DNA of 64,000 nt, from contig NZ_JAUNLS010000009.1 in the NCBI RefSeq assembly GCF_030532325.1, positions 29,207 through 93,206 of the forward strand. Reading direction: 5' to 3'. The notes below the pieces were generated by a model, which was not told where the DNA came from, ran no database searches, and saw nothing but the letters and a program-made list of their open reading frames with translations. The translations under genes and the position numbers were made by a program. This DNA comes from Corynebacterium sp. (GTDB taxonomy: Bacteria; Actinomycetota; Actinomycetes; Mycobacteriales; Mycobacteriaceae). Shown in pieces: positions 26,565 to 35,048 of this stretch. How positions within the stretch are numbered: position 1 is the stretch's first letter; each line of letters starts with the position of its first letter.

Positions 26565-27779
26565 ATGAAGCTTGTGAGCCGCCAGCACCTCCTTGCCCAG
26601 CTCCACGCCTGGGATAGCGACCCCGCGCTTGACGATGCCATTCGGGTCATCACCGGAGTCCGCCGCTGCGGAAAGTCAAGCCTCCTGCGCCTCTACGAGG
26701 ACTCCCTCGACGGAGCGCACGTTCTCTCACTCAACTTCGAGCTGCTCTCCACGCAATCGCTGCGCGAGAGCAGCGCTTTCCACGCCGTCGTCATGCAGGC
26801 TTACCGCGAGGAAGGCATCACCCATCTACTGATCGACGAAGTCCAGGAACTGGAAGATTGGGCGCGCACGGTCAACTCCCTGCGGGCAGAAACCGATCTC
26901 CGCATCCTGGTGACCGGTTCTAACGCCTCCATGTTTGCCGGCGAGGGAATGACCTACCTGGCCGGACGCTACGTCGAACTCGAGGTGCTACCGCTCAGCC
27001 TGGCGGAATTTCAGCGTTTTCGCGGCGAGGAGCTGCCCGCGGAGAGCGCCTATGCGCAGTGGATGAAGGGCACACTGCCCGCCGCCGCGCTCGCCACGGA
27101 GTCCTCCCACCCACAGCTGAACAATGCTGTCTTTGACTCCATTTTCACCCGGGACATCGCCATGCGCGGGGCCATTCAGGAACCCGCGGTGTTCCTGCGC
27201 GTAGCTCGCTTTGTCTTCGATAACGCGGGCTCGCCGCTGTCAGTTAATCGCATTGCTGGCACGCTCACCTCAGCGGGATTCAAAACGTCCAACCACACCA
27301 TTGAGCGCTATCTTCAGCTCATGGTGGACGCACACATGTTCTACGCGTGCCGCCCCTACGATCTGCGCGGCAGGGAGCACCTGCGCAGCCGCGGAAAGTT
27401 CTATTTTGTTGATCCCGGGCTGCGCGACGCCCTCCTCGGGGAACGCACCAGCAACAGCGGCCACGACCTGGAGAACATGGTCTATCTAGAACTGCGCCGC
27501 CGCGGTTACGCGGTCAGCGTCGCCCGCAGCGGGAACCAAGAAATTGACTTCATGGCCACCAAGGAGCAGCACACCACCTATATCCAGGTAGCACTCAGCG
27601 CGCTCGATGAGGACACCTTGAAGCGGGAGCTTTCCGCTTTTGCTGGTGCGCCCACCGGAGCGCGCTGTGTGCTGATCACGTTCGACCGCCTGCCGCTCAA
27701 CACCGGAGCGGTGGAACACCTCAACGCCGGAGATTTTCTCCTCGGCGCTGATTTGTTGCGTTCCTCGGCAGGCCTCTAG
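26565..27779 (+). CDS. AAA_14/DUF4143-type ATPase
   Basis: A 404-residue protein of the AAA-type ATPase group with a C-terminal DUF4143 region. Walker A is GVRRCGKSSLL at about 31-41, Walker B is LLIDEVQEL at about 88-96, and the sensor segment is ILVTGSNAS. The C-terminal third (LENMVYLELRRRGYAVSVAR, then GNQEIDFM) resembles a restriction-endonuclease-like fold with a D/E-x-D core. The family is widespread and patchy in bacteria and archaea, and its role is not established. The ATG at 26565 is chosen because the operator and -10 box lie just upstream, and the 34 extra in-frame codons are low-quality. It is a single gene. Confidence 0.88.
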   Translation: MKLVSRQHLLAQLHAWDSDPALDDAIRVITGVRRCGKSSLLRLYEDSLDGAHVLSLNFELLSTQSLRESSAFHAVVMQAYREEGITHLLIDEVQELEDWARTVNSLRAETDLRILVTGSNASMFAGEGMTYLAGRYVELEVLPLSLAEFQRFRGEELPAESAYAQWMKGTLPAAALATESSHPQLNNAVFDSIFTRDIAMRGAIQEPAVFLRVARFVFDNAGSPLSVNRIAGTLTSAGFKTSNHTIERYLQLMVDAHMFYACRPYDLRGREHLRSRGKFYFVDPGLRDALLGERTSNSGHDLENMVYLELRRRGYAVSVARSGNQEIDFMATKEQHTTYIQVALSALDEDTLKRELSAFAGAPTGARCVLITFDRLPLNTGAVEHLNAGDFLLGADLLRSSAGL

Positions 27780-27802
27780 CCCGCCGAGCTTGAGTGTCTG
27801 GG

Positions 27803-29794
27803 CTAAGCCGCCGCCTCCTGCGGCTCGCTGGCCTTGCGGGTACGCGAGCGCGTCCAGCGGTAGACAAAGGCCACGCCGGCCACGAAGAGAACAATGCCCA
27901 GCACGTTGGCGCTGGTGCCGCCCTCGAAGATCTCCAGCGGGTTCTCGCCACCGGAGGCCGCGATGATGGCGGCGTTGACCACACCGAAGAGCGATTCACC
28001 CACCACCAGGCCGGTGGCCAGGAGGGTGCCCATGCGCTTGGCAAAGTCCGGGCTGGCCTGCTTGGCGGCCCACTTGTTGTAGAGGAAGCCCAGGAATGCG
28101 CCGATCGGAATGATGATGGTCAGCGAGGCCGGCAGGTACATACCCATGCCCACCGCCAGCGGGGAGAGCGAGTACTTGTCGGTGTACTTCTGCAGCAGCT
28201 CGTCGATGACGATGAGCACCGCGCCGATGCCAGCGCCGGTAAAGATCAGACCCCAGTCCAGGGAGCTATCAAAAATGCCCTGAGCCACCGAGGACATCAG
28301 CGCGGCCTGCGGGGCGGCCAGGGCGTCCTCGCCGGCGCCCTCCATGCCAGCAAAGCCGAAGCCCTCGAGCATGACCTGCAGGATGGGCGGGATGACGATG
28401 GAGCCAAAGAGCACGCCGATGATGAGTGCGACCTGCTGCTTCCACGGGGTCGCACCCACCAGCTGGCCGGTCTTGAGGTCCTGCAGGTTGTCGTTGGAGA
28501 TGGTGGCAATACCGAAGACGATGGCCGCGGTGAACAGGGTGTAGGCCACTAGGGAGAGCGGGTCGGCGTCGCTGCCGCGGGTCACGGCGGCGATGAGCAG
28601 CGAGGCGGCCAGCACCGCGATGATGCCCACGGAGGAAATCGGCGAGTTGGAGGCACCGATGAGGCCGGCCATGTAGCCGCACACCGAGGCGATGATGAGG
28701 CCCACCAGCAGGGTGAAGATCACGGAGACAGCGATGAGCACGCCCATGTGCTGGTGGATGTCCGTGCCGGAGACGAAGTCCCACAGCAGCCAGGCAATCG
28801 GCAGCATGAGCAGGACGATGGTGCCGATGACGTAGGGGAAGGGGATGTCGCGCTCGGTGATGTCGACTTCCTGGCCGGCCTTGCGCTGGCGGGAAGAGGC
28901 CAGGGACTCCTTGATGCCCTTGGCAATGGGGCCGGCGATCTTGAGCAGCGTCCAGATGGCGGCAATCGCCATGGTGCCCACGCCGATGAAGCGGATCTCG
29001 CTGGAGAAGACGGAGTCGACGGTGTCGGCCATGGTGGCGGCGTCGCCAATGAGCCCGGAGGTGTGCATCGGCAGCAGGAAGAAGTAGGAGATGATAACGC
29101 CCACCAGCATGGCGATACCCACCGGCAGGCCCACGAGGTGGCCCACGCCCACCAGCGCCATGGACAGCGAGGTGCCCAGGGTGGTCGCACCCGAGCCGAG
29201 CTTGAAGTAGGCGGACACCGAGGAGGCGGCGGCCTTCATCGCGGCCAGCAGGGCCATCACCGCGGAGACGATGCCGCCGGCCAGGATGACGCGCAGGCCC
29301 TGGGCGTTCTCCTCGTGGCCTACGCCCTCCTCGCCGTTATCGTCGCCCACGCGCAGCACCTCGGCGGCGGCCACGCCCTCGGGGTACGGGAGATCGGAGC
29401 CGGTAATCAGCGCGCGGCGCAGCGGGATGGAGTACATCACGCCGAGGATGCCGCCGATGGCGCACACCGCGGCGGTCTCCAGGAAGGAAAAACCCTGCCA
29501 GTAGCCCACCATCACCAGGCCGGGGAGGACAAAGATGATGGCGGAGAGGGTACCGGCGGCAGACGCGATGGTCTGCACGATGTTGTTTTCTTTGATGTTG
29601 TGCCCGGAGAACTTGCGCAGCACCGCCATGGAGATGACTGCTGCCGGGATCGAGGTGGCAAAGGTCAGGCCCACCTTGAGGCCGAGGTAGACGTTTGCCG
29701 CGGTAAAGACCAAGGTAATCAGGCCACCGATGGCAACGCCCCGGAGGGTAAGTTCGCGCAGGTTGGCCGTGGAACCTGAGGCGGTATTCGCCAT
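27803..29794 (-). CDS. Oligopeptide transporter, OPT family
   Basis: A 663-residue integral membrane protein with about 15-16 hydrophobic segments along its whole length. Typical OPT segments include ELTLRGVAIGGLITLVFTAA at the N-terminus, VYLGLKVGLTFATSIPAAVI, DLPYPEGVAAAEVL (the conserved PEG motif) and NDNLQDLKTGQLVGATPWKQQ. It probably takes up small peptides or metal chelates using the proton gradient. A GAAAGGA ribosome-binding site precedes the ATG. The neighbouring divergent M20 dipeptidase could process imported peptides (inference). Confidence 0.92.
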   Translation of the reverse strand: MANTASGSTANLRELTLRGVAIGGLITLVFTAANVYLGLKVGLTFATSIPAAVISMAVLRKFSGHNIKENNIVQTIASAAGTLSAIIFVLPGLVMVGYWQGFSFLETAAVCAIGGILGVMYSIPLRRALITGSDLPYPEGVAAAEVLRVGDDNGEEGVGHEENAQGLRVILAGGIVSAVMALLAAMKAAASSVSAYFKLGSGATTLGTSLSMALVGVGHLVGLPVGIAMLVGVIISYFFLLPMHTSGLIGDAATMADTVDSVFSSEIRFIGVGTMAIAAIWTLLKIAGPIAKGIKESLASSRQRKAGQEVDITERDIPFPYVIGTIVLLMLPIAWLLWDFVSGTDIHQHMGVLIAVSVIFTLLVGLIIASVCGYMAGLIGASNSPISSVGIIAVLAASLLIAAVTRGSDADPLSLVAYTLFTAAIVFGIATISNDNLQDLKTGQLVGATPWKQQVALIIGVLFGSIVIPPILQVMLEGFGFAGMEGAGEDALAAPQAALMSSVAQGIFDSSLDWGLIFTGAGIGAVLIVIDELLQKYTDKYSLSPLAVGMGMYLPASLTIIIPIGAFLGFLYNKWAAKQASPDFAKRMGTLLATGLVVGESLFGVVNAAIIAASGGENPLEIFEGGTSANVLGIVLFVAGVAFVYRWTRSRTRKASEPQEAAA

Positions 29795-29947
29795 GTCAGG
29801 TCCTTTCTATTTTCTATTCGGAGAACATGAAAGCTGGCTATGCCCCGTATCGGGGATCACATGAATTCTATTCTTCGCACGGTAAATTACATAGTTTTAC
29901 CCGCATTCTCAGTGCCCCGTGGGCCACGTCACGCCCAGCCCAACGGG

Positions 29948-29953
29948 TAAGTT
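29948..29953 (+). promoter_or_regulatory. -10 box TAAGTT of leaderless M20 peptidase gene
   Basis: TAAGTT lies seven bases before the ATG at 29961 with no ribosome-binding sequence. It decides between this ATG and the in-frame codons further upstream. Confidence 0.45.
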
Positions 29954-29960
29954 GGTGGGC

Positions 29961-31343
29961 ATGACTGCGATTTCTGATTTCATTTCCGCTGACCGCGATA
30001 CCATCTTCCAGCAGCTCAAAGAGCTGGTCTCCTTCAACTCCGTGCACAACGAGCCGGGCCTGGAGGAAGAAACCGCCAAGGCCGCCCGCTGGGTCGAGTC
30101 CGCGCTCACCGAGGCCGGGCTGGAGACCCAGGCCATCGAGACCGCCGATGGCTCTACGGCCATCATCGGCACCCGCGCGGGCAAGGAGGGCGCCAAGACG
30201 GTGCTGCTCTACTCGCACTACGACGTGGTCCCGGCCGGCAACCCCGAGGCCTGGGATTCCGATCCCTTTACGCTGACCGAGCGCACCGACGCCGAAGGCA
30301 CCACCCGCTGGTACGGCCGCGGCGCGGCGGACTGCAAGGGCAACGTGGCCATGCACCTGGCCGCCCTGCGCGCCCTGGAGGCCAACGGCGGCACGGACCT
30401 CAACCTCACCGTGCTCATCGAGGGCTCCGAGGAGCGCGGCGGCGAGGGCCTGTCCGCCCTCATCGAGGAGCGCCCGGAGCTCTTTGCTGCCGACGCCATC
30501 CTCATCGCCGACGCCGGCAACGCCGCGGTGGGCGTGCCCACGCTGACCACCTCCCTGCGCGGCGGCGCGCAGATCTACGTGCAGGTGGATACCCTGCGCG
30601 CCGGCGTGCACTCCGGCCAGTTCGGCGGCGCGGCTCCCGACGCCGTCAAGGCCCTCATGCGCACCCTGGATTCGCTGACGGACGAGTACGGCCGCACCAC
30701 CATCGACGGTGTGGACTGCACCGGAACCTGGCCGCTGGCCGCCGGCCAGGACGCCGCCTACCCGGTGGAGACCTTCCGCCAAGACGCGCAGATGCTCGAG
30801 GGCACCGAAATCATGGGTGAGAAGGACCCGGCCGGCGCCACCGCCATCGCCGACATGATCTGGGCCCGCCCGGCCGTGACCGTCACCGGCTTTACCTCCA
30901 CCCCGGTAGCCGAGGCCGTCAACGCCGTGCCGGCCACCGCCTGCGCCAACATCAACCTGCGCACCCCGGCCACCATGGATCCGCGCAGCACCGCCGAGGC
31001 GCTGGCGGAGCACCTCAAGAAGCACGTCCCCTGGGGCGCGCAGATCACCGTGGAGATCCTGGAGGCCAACCGCGGCTTCGAGACGGACCCGGCCAAGCCG
31101 GCCGCGGCCCTGCTGGGCGAGTGCCTGGGCGAGGCCTTCGGCGCGGAGACCGCCTCCCAGGGCATGGGCGGCTCCATCCCGCTGACCGTGGAGCTGCAGG
31201 AGGCCCACCCCCAGGCGGAGATCGCGCTCTTCGGCGTAGAGGAGCCCAAGTGCACCATCCACTCCGCCAACGAGTCCGTGGATCCCACCGAGATCCAGAA
31301 GATTGCCGCAGCTGAAGCACTGTTCCTGCAGCGCTACGCCTAG
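29961..31343 (+). CDS. M20 family dipeptidase
   Basis: A 460-residue zinc peptidase. Metal and catalytic motifs are YSHYDVVPAG (His and catalytic Asp), YGRGAADCKGNVA (bridging Asp), IEGSEERGGEG (general-base Glu and zinc Glu) and a late CTIHSANES (final His). The dimerisation domain lies at about 200-330. By family it splits dipeptides or removes acyl groups from amino acids in the cytoplasm. Its position next to an OPT transporter on the opposite strand fits peptide utilisation. Length is normal. Confidence 0.92.
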   Translation: MTAISDFISADRDTIFQQLKELVSFNSVHNEPGLEEETAKAARWVESALTEAGLETQAIETADGSTAIIGTRAGKEGAKTVLLYSHYDVVPAGNPEAWDSDPFTLTERTDAEGTTRWYGRGAADCKGNVAMHLAALRALEANGGTDLNLTVLIEGSEERGGEGLSALIEERPELFAADAILIADAGNAAVGVPTLTTSLRGGAQIYVQVDTLRAGVHSGQFGGAAPDAVKALMRTLDSLTDEYGRTTIDGVDCTGTWPLAAGQDAAYPVETFRQDAQMLEGTEIMGEKDPAGATAIADMIWARPAVTVTGFTSTPVAEAVNAVPATACANINLRTPATMDPRSTAEALAEHLKKHVPWGAQITVEILEANRGFETDPAKPAAALLGECLGEAFGAETASQGMGGSIPLTVELQEAHPQAEIALFGVEEPKCTIHSANESVDPTEIQKIAAAEALFLQRYA

Positions 31344-31426
31344 TTCGGGCCCGGCGGCGCGGGCGGGAAAATCCGGCCTTTCGGATGACTGCATTTTATG
31401 AAAAAGGTATGGTGACACCTATCCCG

Positions 31427-31486
31427 CCTGCGCAATGACCGCCTGCGCACCGAGCCCCTGCGCCTTGAGCCCCTGCGCGGTCACAG
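31427..31486 (+). repeat. Four tandem 15-bp repeats in the mrp leader
   Basis: Units starting at 31427, 31442, 31457 and 31472 each begin CCTGCGC, with an exact 15-bp period. The second and third are the closest (CCTGCGCACCGAGCC and CCTGCGCCTTGAGCC). The repeats encode the C-A-x-S-P pentapeptide units of the small ORF that overlaps them. Confidence 0.7.
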
Positions 31487-31509
31487 AAAATCGGAAAGGA
31501 CGCGACTAG
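31435..31509 (+). CDS. Possible Cys-rich leader peptide of the mrp operon (24 residues)
   Basis: An ATG at 31435 opens a 24-codon frame with the pattern MTA-CAPSP-CALSP-CAVTE followed by a basic end. It stops six bases before the GTG of mrpA. The only ribosome-binding sequence for mrpA (GAAAGGA at 31492-31498) lies within this ORF, so its translation could gate mrpA translation. A TATGGT -10-like box at 31408-31413 would put the transcript start about 15 nt before the ATG. No Shine-Dalgarno precedes the small ORF. Plausible but unproven. Confidence 0.35.
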   Translation: MTACAPSPCALSPCAVTENRKGRD

Positions 31510-31515
31510 CCCACC

Positions 31516-34500
31516 GTGCTGATTCTGCTTAGTGCCCTCGTGCTCGCCACCCTCGCCGCGCCTTTCCTCATTTTCTTCCTCGGCAGGCCCGCCTTTGGTC
31601 TGCTGGCGCTGGTGCCCACCGCGGGCTTCGTGTGGATCCTGCAGCAATTCTTCACCGGGACCTTCCGCGGCGGCGGCGAGCTGCGCCGCCACATTGGCTG
31701 GATGTCGGAGGCCAACCTCGACCTCACCTTCCGCATGGACGCGCTCTCCGGCCTGTTCAGCCTCATCATCCTGGGCGTGGGCACGCTGGTGCTGATGTAT
31801 TGCTGGGGGTATTTCAACCACTCGCCGCGGCGCCTGGCCATCTTCGGCGCGCAGATGGTGGGCTTTGCCGCCGCCATGTTTGGCCTGGTGGTGGCGGATA
31901 ACTTCCTGCTGCTCTACGTCTTCTGGGAGATCACCTCGCTGCTCTCCTTCCTCCTGGTGAGCTACTACGGCGAGCGCGCCTCCTCCCGCCGCTCCGCGCA
32001 GCAGGCCCTCATGGTCACCGTGCTCGGCGGCCTCATCATGCTCATGGGCATCATCCTGCTGGGACGCCAGACCGGCGCGTGGACGCTCTCCGCGCTTGCC
32101 GATGTCCCGCACCTGGCCCAAGTCCCCCACGTCACCGTGGCCATCGTGCTCATCCTCTGCGGAGCGATGTCCAAGTCCGCCATCGCCCCGGCACACTTCT
32201 GGCTGCCGGGTGCCATGGCCGCCCCCACCCCGGTCTCGGCCTACCTGCACTCCGCGGCCATGGTCAAGGCCGGCATCTACCTTGTGGCCCGCCTGGCACC
32301 CTACGTCCACGAGGTCACCACCTGGCACCTCGTGGTGCTACCGCTGGGCACCTTCACCATGCTTCTGGGCGGCTGGATGGCGCTCAAGCAGCGCGACCTC
32401 AAGCTCATCCTGGCCTACGGCACCGTCTCCCAGCTGGGCTTCATCACCGCCAACGTGGCCGTGGGCTCGCGGGAGGCGCTGCAGGCCGGCCTGGCGCTGA
32501 CCTTTGCGCACTCGCTGTTTAAGGCAGCGCTCTTCATGATCGTCGGCGCGATTGATCGCACGACGGGAACGAGGGACATCGCCAAGCTGGCAGGCCTCAA
32601 GCGCGCCCGGCCCGGGCTCTACGTGCTGGCCGTCATCGCCGGAATGTCCATGGCGGGCGTGCCGCCGCTCTTCGGTTTTGTGGCCAAGGAGGCCGCGCTC
32701 ACCGCCATCCTGCACGAGGATCTGCTGGTAGGCATGCCGCAGCAGATGCTGCTGGTGGCCTGGGTGGCCGGCTCGGCGCTGACCATGGCCTACACCCTGC
32801 GCTTCCTGTGGGGTGCTTTTGCCGATAAGGGCCAGGACGAGCCCTCGGAGGCCGTGGCGAAGATGCAGCCGGTCAACACCCTGCTGTGGCTGCCGCCGGC
32901 ACTACTCACCGCCCTGACCATGCTCTTCGGCGTGTGGCCGGCGGGGCTCTCGGCGGCCATCAGCCAGCACCTGGACAACGTCTTCGGGGCCAGCCCCGCC
33001 GGCGCCCACGGGGAGCTTGCTCTCTGGCACGGCTGGGGCCTGCCGCTGCTGCTCACCGCGGTGATCATCGGCGCCGGTGTGTTGCTGCACTGGCAGCGCG
33101 AGCCGCTGGCCCGGGCGCAGTTTACCTACCCCGCGCTGGGCTCGGCGGACGCGGCGTACGACGCCATCATCGCCTACCTGCGCCGCCTGTCCATGCTCAC
33201 CACCGCCTCGACGCAGCGCGGCTCCCTGCAGTTCAACCTCTCCACCATCTTCGCCGTGCTCATGGTGCTGCCGGTGATCATGCTCATCGCCGGCGACCTC
33301 ACCGACGTGCGCCTCATCGTGGCGGAGAACCCCTGGCAGGCCATTGCCGCCTTCATCATCATCGTTGCCGCGCTGGCCGCCACGGTGATGGATAACCGCC
33401 TCTCCGGCATCATCATCGTGGGCATTACCGGCTACGCCATCGCCTTCATCTTTGCCCTGCACGGCGCGCCGGATCTGGCGCTGACCCAGCTGCTGGTGGA
33501 GACCATCGTCATGGTGCTTTTTATGCTGGTGCTGCGCCGCATGCCGGCCAACACCGAGTGGAAGCAGGACCCCAAGATGGGCCGCCTGCGCGCCTGGCTC
33601 TCCGTGGGCGTCGGCGTCACGGTCACCCTGGTGGCGATGTTTGCCATCAACGCCCGCCGCGCCGAGCCCATCTCCCAGTTCATGCCCCGGCTGGCCCAGG
33701 AGATCGGCCACGGCGCCAACACAGTCAACGTGCTGCTGGTGGATATCCGCGCCTGGGACACCTTCGGGGAAATCACCGTGCTCATCATCGCGGCCACCGG
33801 TATTGCCTCGCTCATCTTCCGCACCCAATCCTTCAGCCGCCAGTCCCGCCGCCCCACCCTGCGGGTCACGGGGCGGCGCTGGCTGGCCGCGGACATTGAG
33901 ACCGAGCAGGCGCTCAACCGCTCGCTCATGGTGGACGTGACCACCCGCATGCTCTTCCCCTTCATGGTGGCGCTGTCCCTCTACTTCTTCTTCTCCGGCC
34001 ACAACGCCCCGGGCGGCGGCTTCGCCGGCGGCCTGGTGGCCGCTCTGGCGCTGACCCTGCGCTACCTGGCCGGCGGCCGCGCGGAATTGGAGGAGGCCCT
34101 GCCTGTCGACGGCGGCCGCACCATGGGCGCCGGGCTGGTTTTGGCCTCCACCGCGGTGATTGTCCCGCTCTTCTTCAACCACCCGCCGCTGACCAGCGGC
34201 TACACCAAGGTCTCTGTGCCGCTGGTGGGCGATGTCTCGCTGCCCTCCGCGCTGGTCTTCGACGCCGGCGTCTACCTCATCGTGGTGGGCCTGGCGCTCT
34301 ACGTGCTGCACTCGCTGGGCAGCAAGCTGGACATCGACGAGGAAGTGCGTAAGCAGCGCGCCCGCGACCGCGCCCGCTCGCTGGCCCGGCGCCAGCAGCG
34401 CGCCCGTGGTCAGCAGGTGGCCAACCCCCGGCCGGCCGCACAGACCGCCGCGACACAAAAACAATCAACACCCACGACACCCACGACCCCCACGACCCCC

Positions 34501-34533
34501 ACGACACCCACGACGCAGAAGGGAGACAACTGA
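31516..34533 (+). CDS. mrpA: Na+/H+ antiporter subunit A (MrpA/MnhA) fused to an MrpB domain
   Basis: A 1005-residue membrane subunit of the multisubunit cation/proton antiporter. The NuoL-like core contains the conserved Lys in MSKSAIAPAHFWLPGAMAAPTPVSAYLHSAAMVKAG-type segments and about 18-20 spans. The C-terminal quarter (FMVALSLYFFFSGHNAPGG, then GFAGGLVAALALTLRYLAGG) is an MrpB domain, which explains the absence of a separate mrpB. A GTG start follows GAAAGGA. The end is a hydrophilic tail with RARDRARSLARRQQRARGQQ and Thr-Pro repeats. It is first of six overlapping genes. Confidence 0.93.
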   Translation: MLILLSALVLATLAAPFLIFFLGRPAFGLLALVPTAGFVWILQQFFTGTFRGGGELRRHIGWMSEANLDLTFRMDALSGLFSLIILGVGTLVLMYCWGYFNHSPRRLAIFGAQMVGFAAAMFGLVVADNFLLLYVFWEITSLLSFLLVSYYGERASSRRSAQQALMVTVLGGLIMLMGIILLGRQTGAWTLSALADVPHLAQVPHVTVAIVLILCGAMSKSAIAPAHFWLPGAMAAPTPVSAYLHSAAMVKAGIYLVARLAPYVHEVTTWHLVVLPLGTFTMLLGGWMALKQRDLKLILAYGTVSQLGFITANVAVGSREALQAGLALTFAHSLFKAALFMIVGAIDRTTGTRDIAKLAGLKRARPGLYVLAVIAGMSMAGVPPLFGFVAKEAALTAILHEDLLVGMPQQMLLVAWVAGSALTMAYTLRFLWGAFADKGQDEPSEAVAKMQPVNTLLWLPPALLTALTMLFGVWPAGLSAAISQHLDNVFGASPAGAHGELALWHGWGLPLLLTAVIIGAGVLLHWQREPLARAQFTYPALGSADAAYDAIIAYLRRLSMLTTASTQRGSLQFNLSTIFAVLMVLPVIMLIAGDLTDVRLIVAENPWQAIAAFIIIVAALAATVMDNRLSGIIIVGITGYAIAFIFALHGAPDLALTQLLVETIVMVLFMLVLRRMPANTEWKQDPKMGRLRAWLSVGVGVTVTLVAMFAINARRAEPISQFMPRLAQEIGHGANTVNVLLVDIRAWDTFGEITVLIIAATGIASLIFRTQSFSRQSRRPTLRVTGRRWLAADIETEQALNRSLMVDVTTRMLFPFMVALSLYFFFSGHNAPGGGFAGGLVAALALTLRYLAGGRAELEEALPVDGGRTMGAGLVLASTAVIVPLFFNHPPLTSGYTKVSVPLVGDVSLPSALVFDAGVYLIVVGLALYVLHSLGSKLDIDEEVRKQRARDRARSLARRQQRARGQQVANPRPAAQTAATQKQSTPTTPTTPTTPTTPTTQKGDN
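34468..34512 (+). repeat. 9-bp tandem repeat (5 units) at the end of mrpA
   Basis: Five units of ACACCCACG/ACCCCCACG encode the TPT-TPT-TPT stretch of the MrpA tail. A copy-number change would stay in frame. Confidence 0.85.
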
Positions 34534-35048
34534 TGGAAGCCAACCTGGTCCTCCTCCTCGCCGCCGGTGTGCTCTGCGGCGCGGGCGTCTACCTGCTGCT
34601 GGACCGCGCCATGACCAAGATGCTGCTGGGCATCTTGCTGCTGGGCAACGGTGCAAACCTCATCATGTTGCAGGCCGGCGGCGCCGCGGGCTCGCCGCCC
34701 ATCGCTGGCCGCGCCACGGCCAACCACGGCGAACAGATGGCGGATCCGCTGGCCCAGGCCATGATCCTCACCGCGATTGTCATCTCCATGGCGCTCACCG
34801 GCTTCGTGCTCACCCTGGCCTACCGCCAGTACCGCTACCGCTCCGCGGATGTCATCGAGGACGATACCGAGGATGCAGCAATTGCCAAGATTGCCGCCCG
34901 CCCCGGCAACGCCTCGGCCGCCCCGGACCACGATGCCTCCAATGATCCCACCACCGGCCGCACCACCAAGCAGGGCGATGCCTTCGGCCCCGCCTTCTTT
35001 GAGGAACCCCTCAAGGAGGCCAACAGCGAGGGAGGCACGCGCCAGTGA
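34533..35048 (+). CDS. mrpC: Na+/H+ antiporter subunit C
   Basis: A 171-residue NuoK-like membrane subunit with three spans (about residues 3-20, 26-46, 72-98). Motifs include LLLGNGANLIMLQAGG and DPLAQAMILTAIVISMALTGFVLTLAYR, the family core. The ATG shares a base with the mrpA stop. A hydrophilic tail of about 60 residues extends beyond the usual MrpC end. It works in the membrane arm of the complex with MrpA and MrpD. Confidence 0.93.
   Translation: MEANLVLLLAAGVLCGAGVYLLLDRAMTKMLLGILLLGNGANLIMLQAGGAAGSPPIAGRATANHGEQMADPLAQAMILTAIVISMALTGFVLTLAYRQYRYRSADVIEDDTEDAAIAKIAARPGNASAAPDHDASNDPTTGRTTKQGDAFGPAFFEEPLKEANSEGGTRQ

Noticed and set aside
34468-34512. Tandem repeats considered as a CRISPR array
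   Set aside because: Units are 9 bp without spacers and encode Thr-Pro repeats in the MrpA tail.
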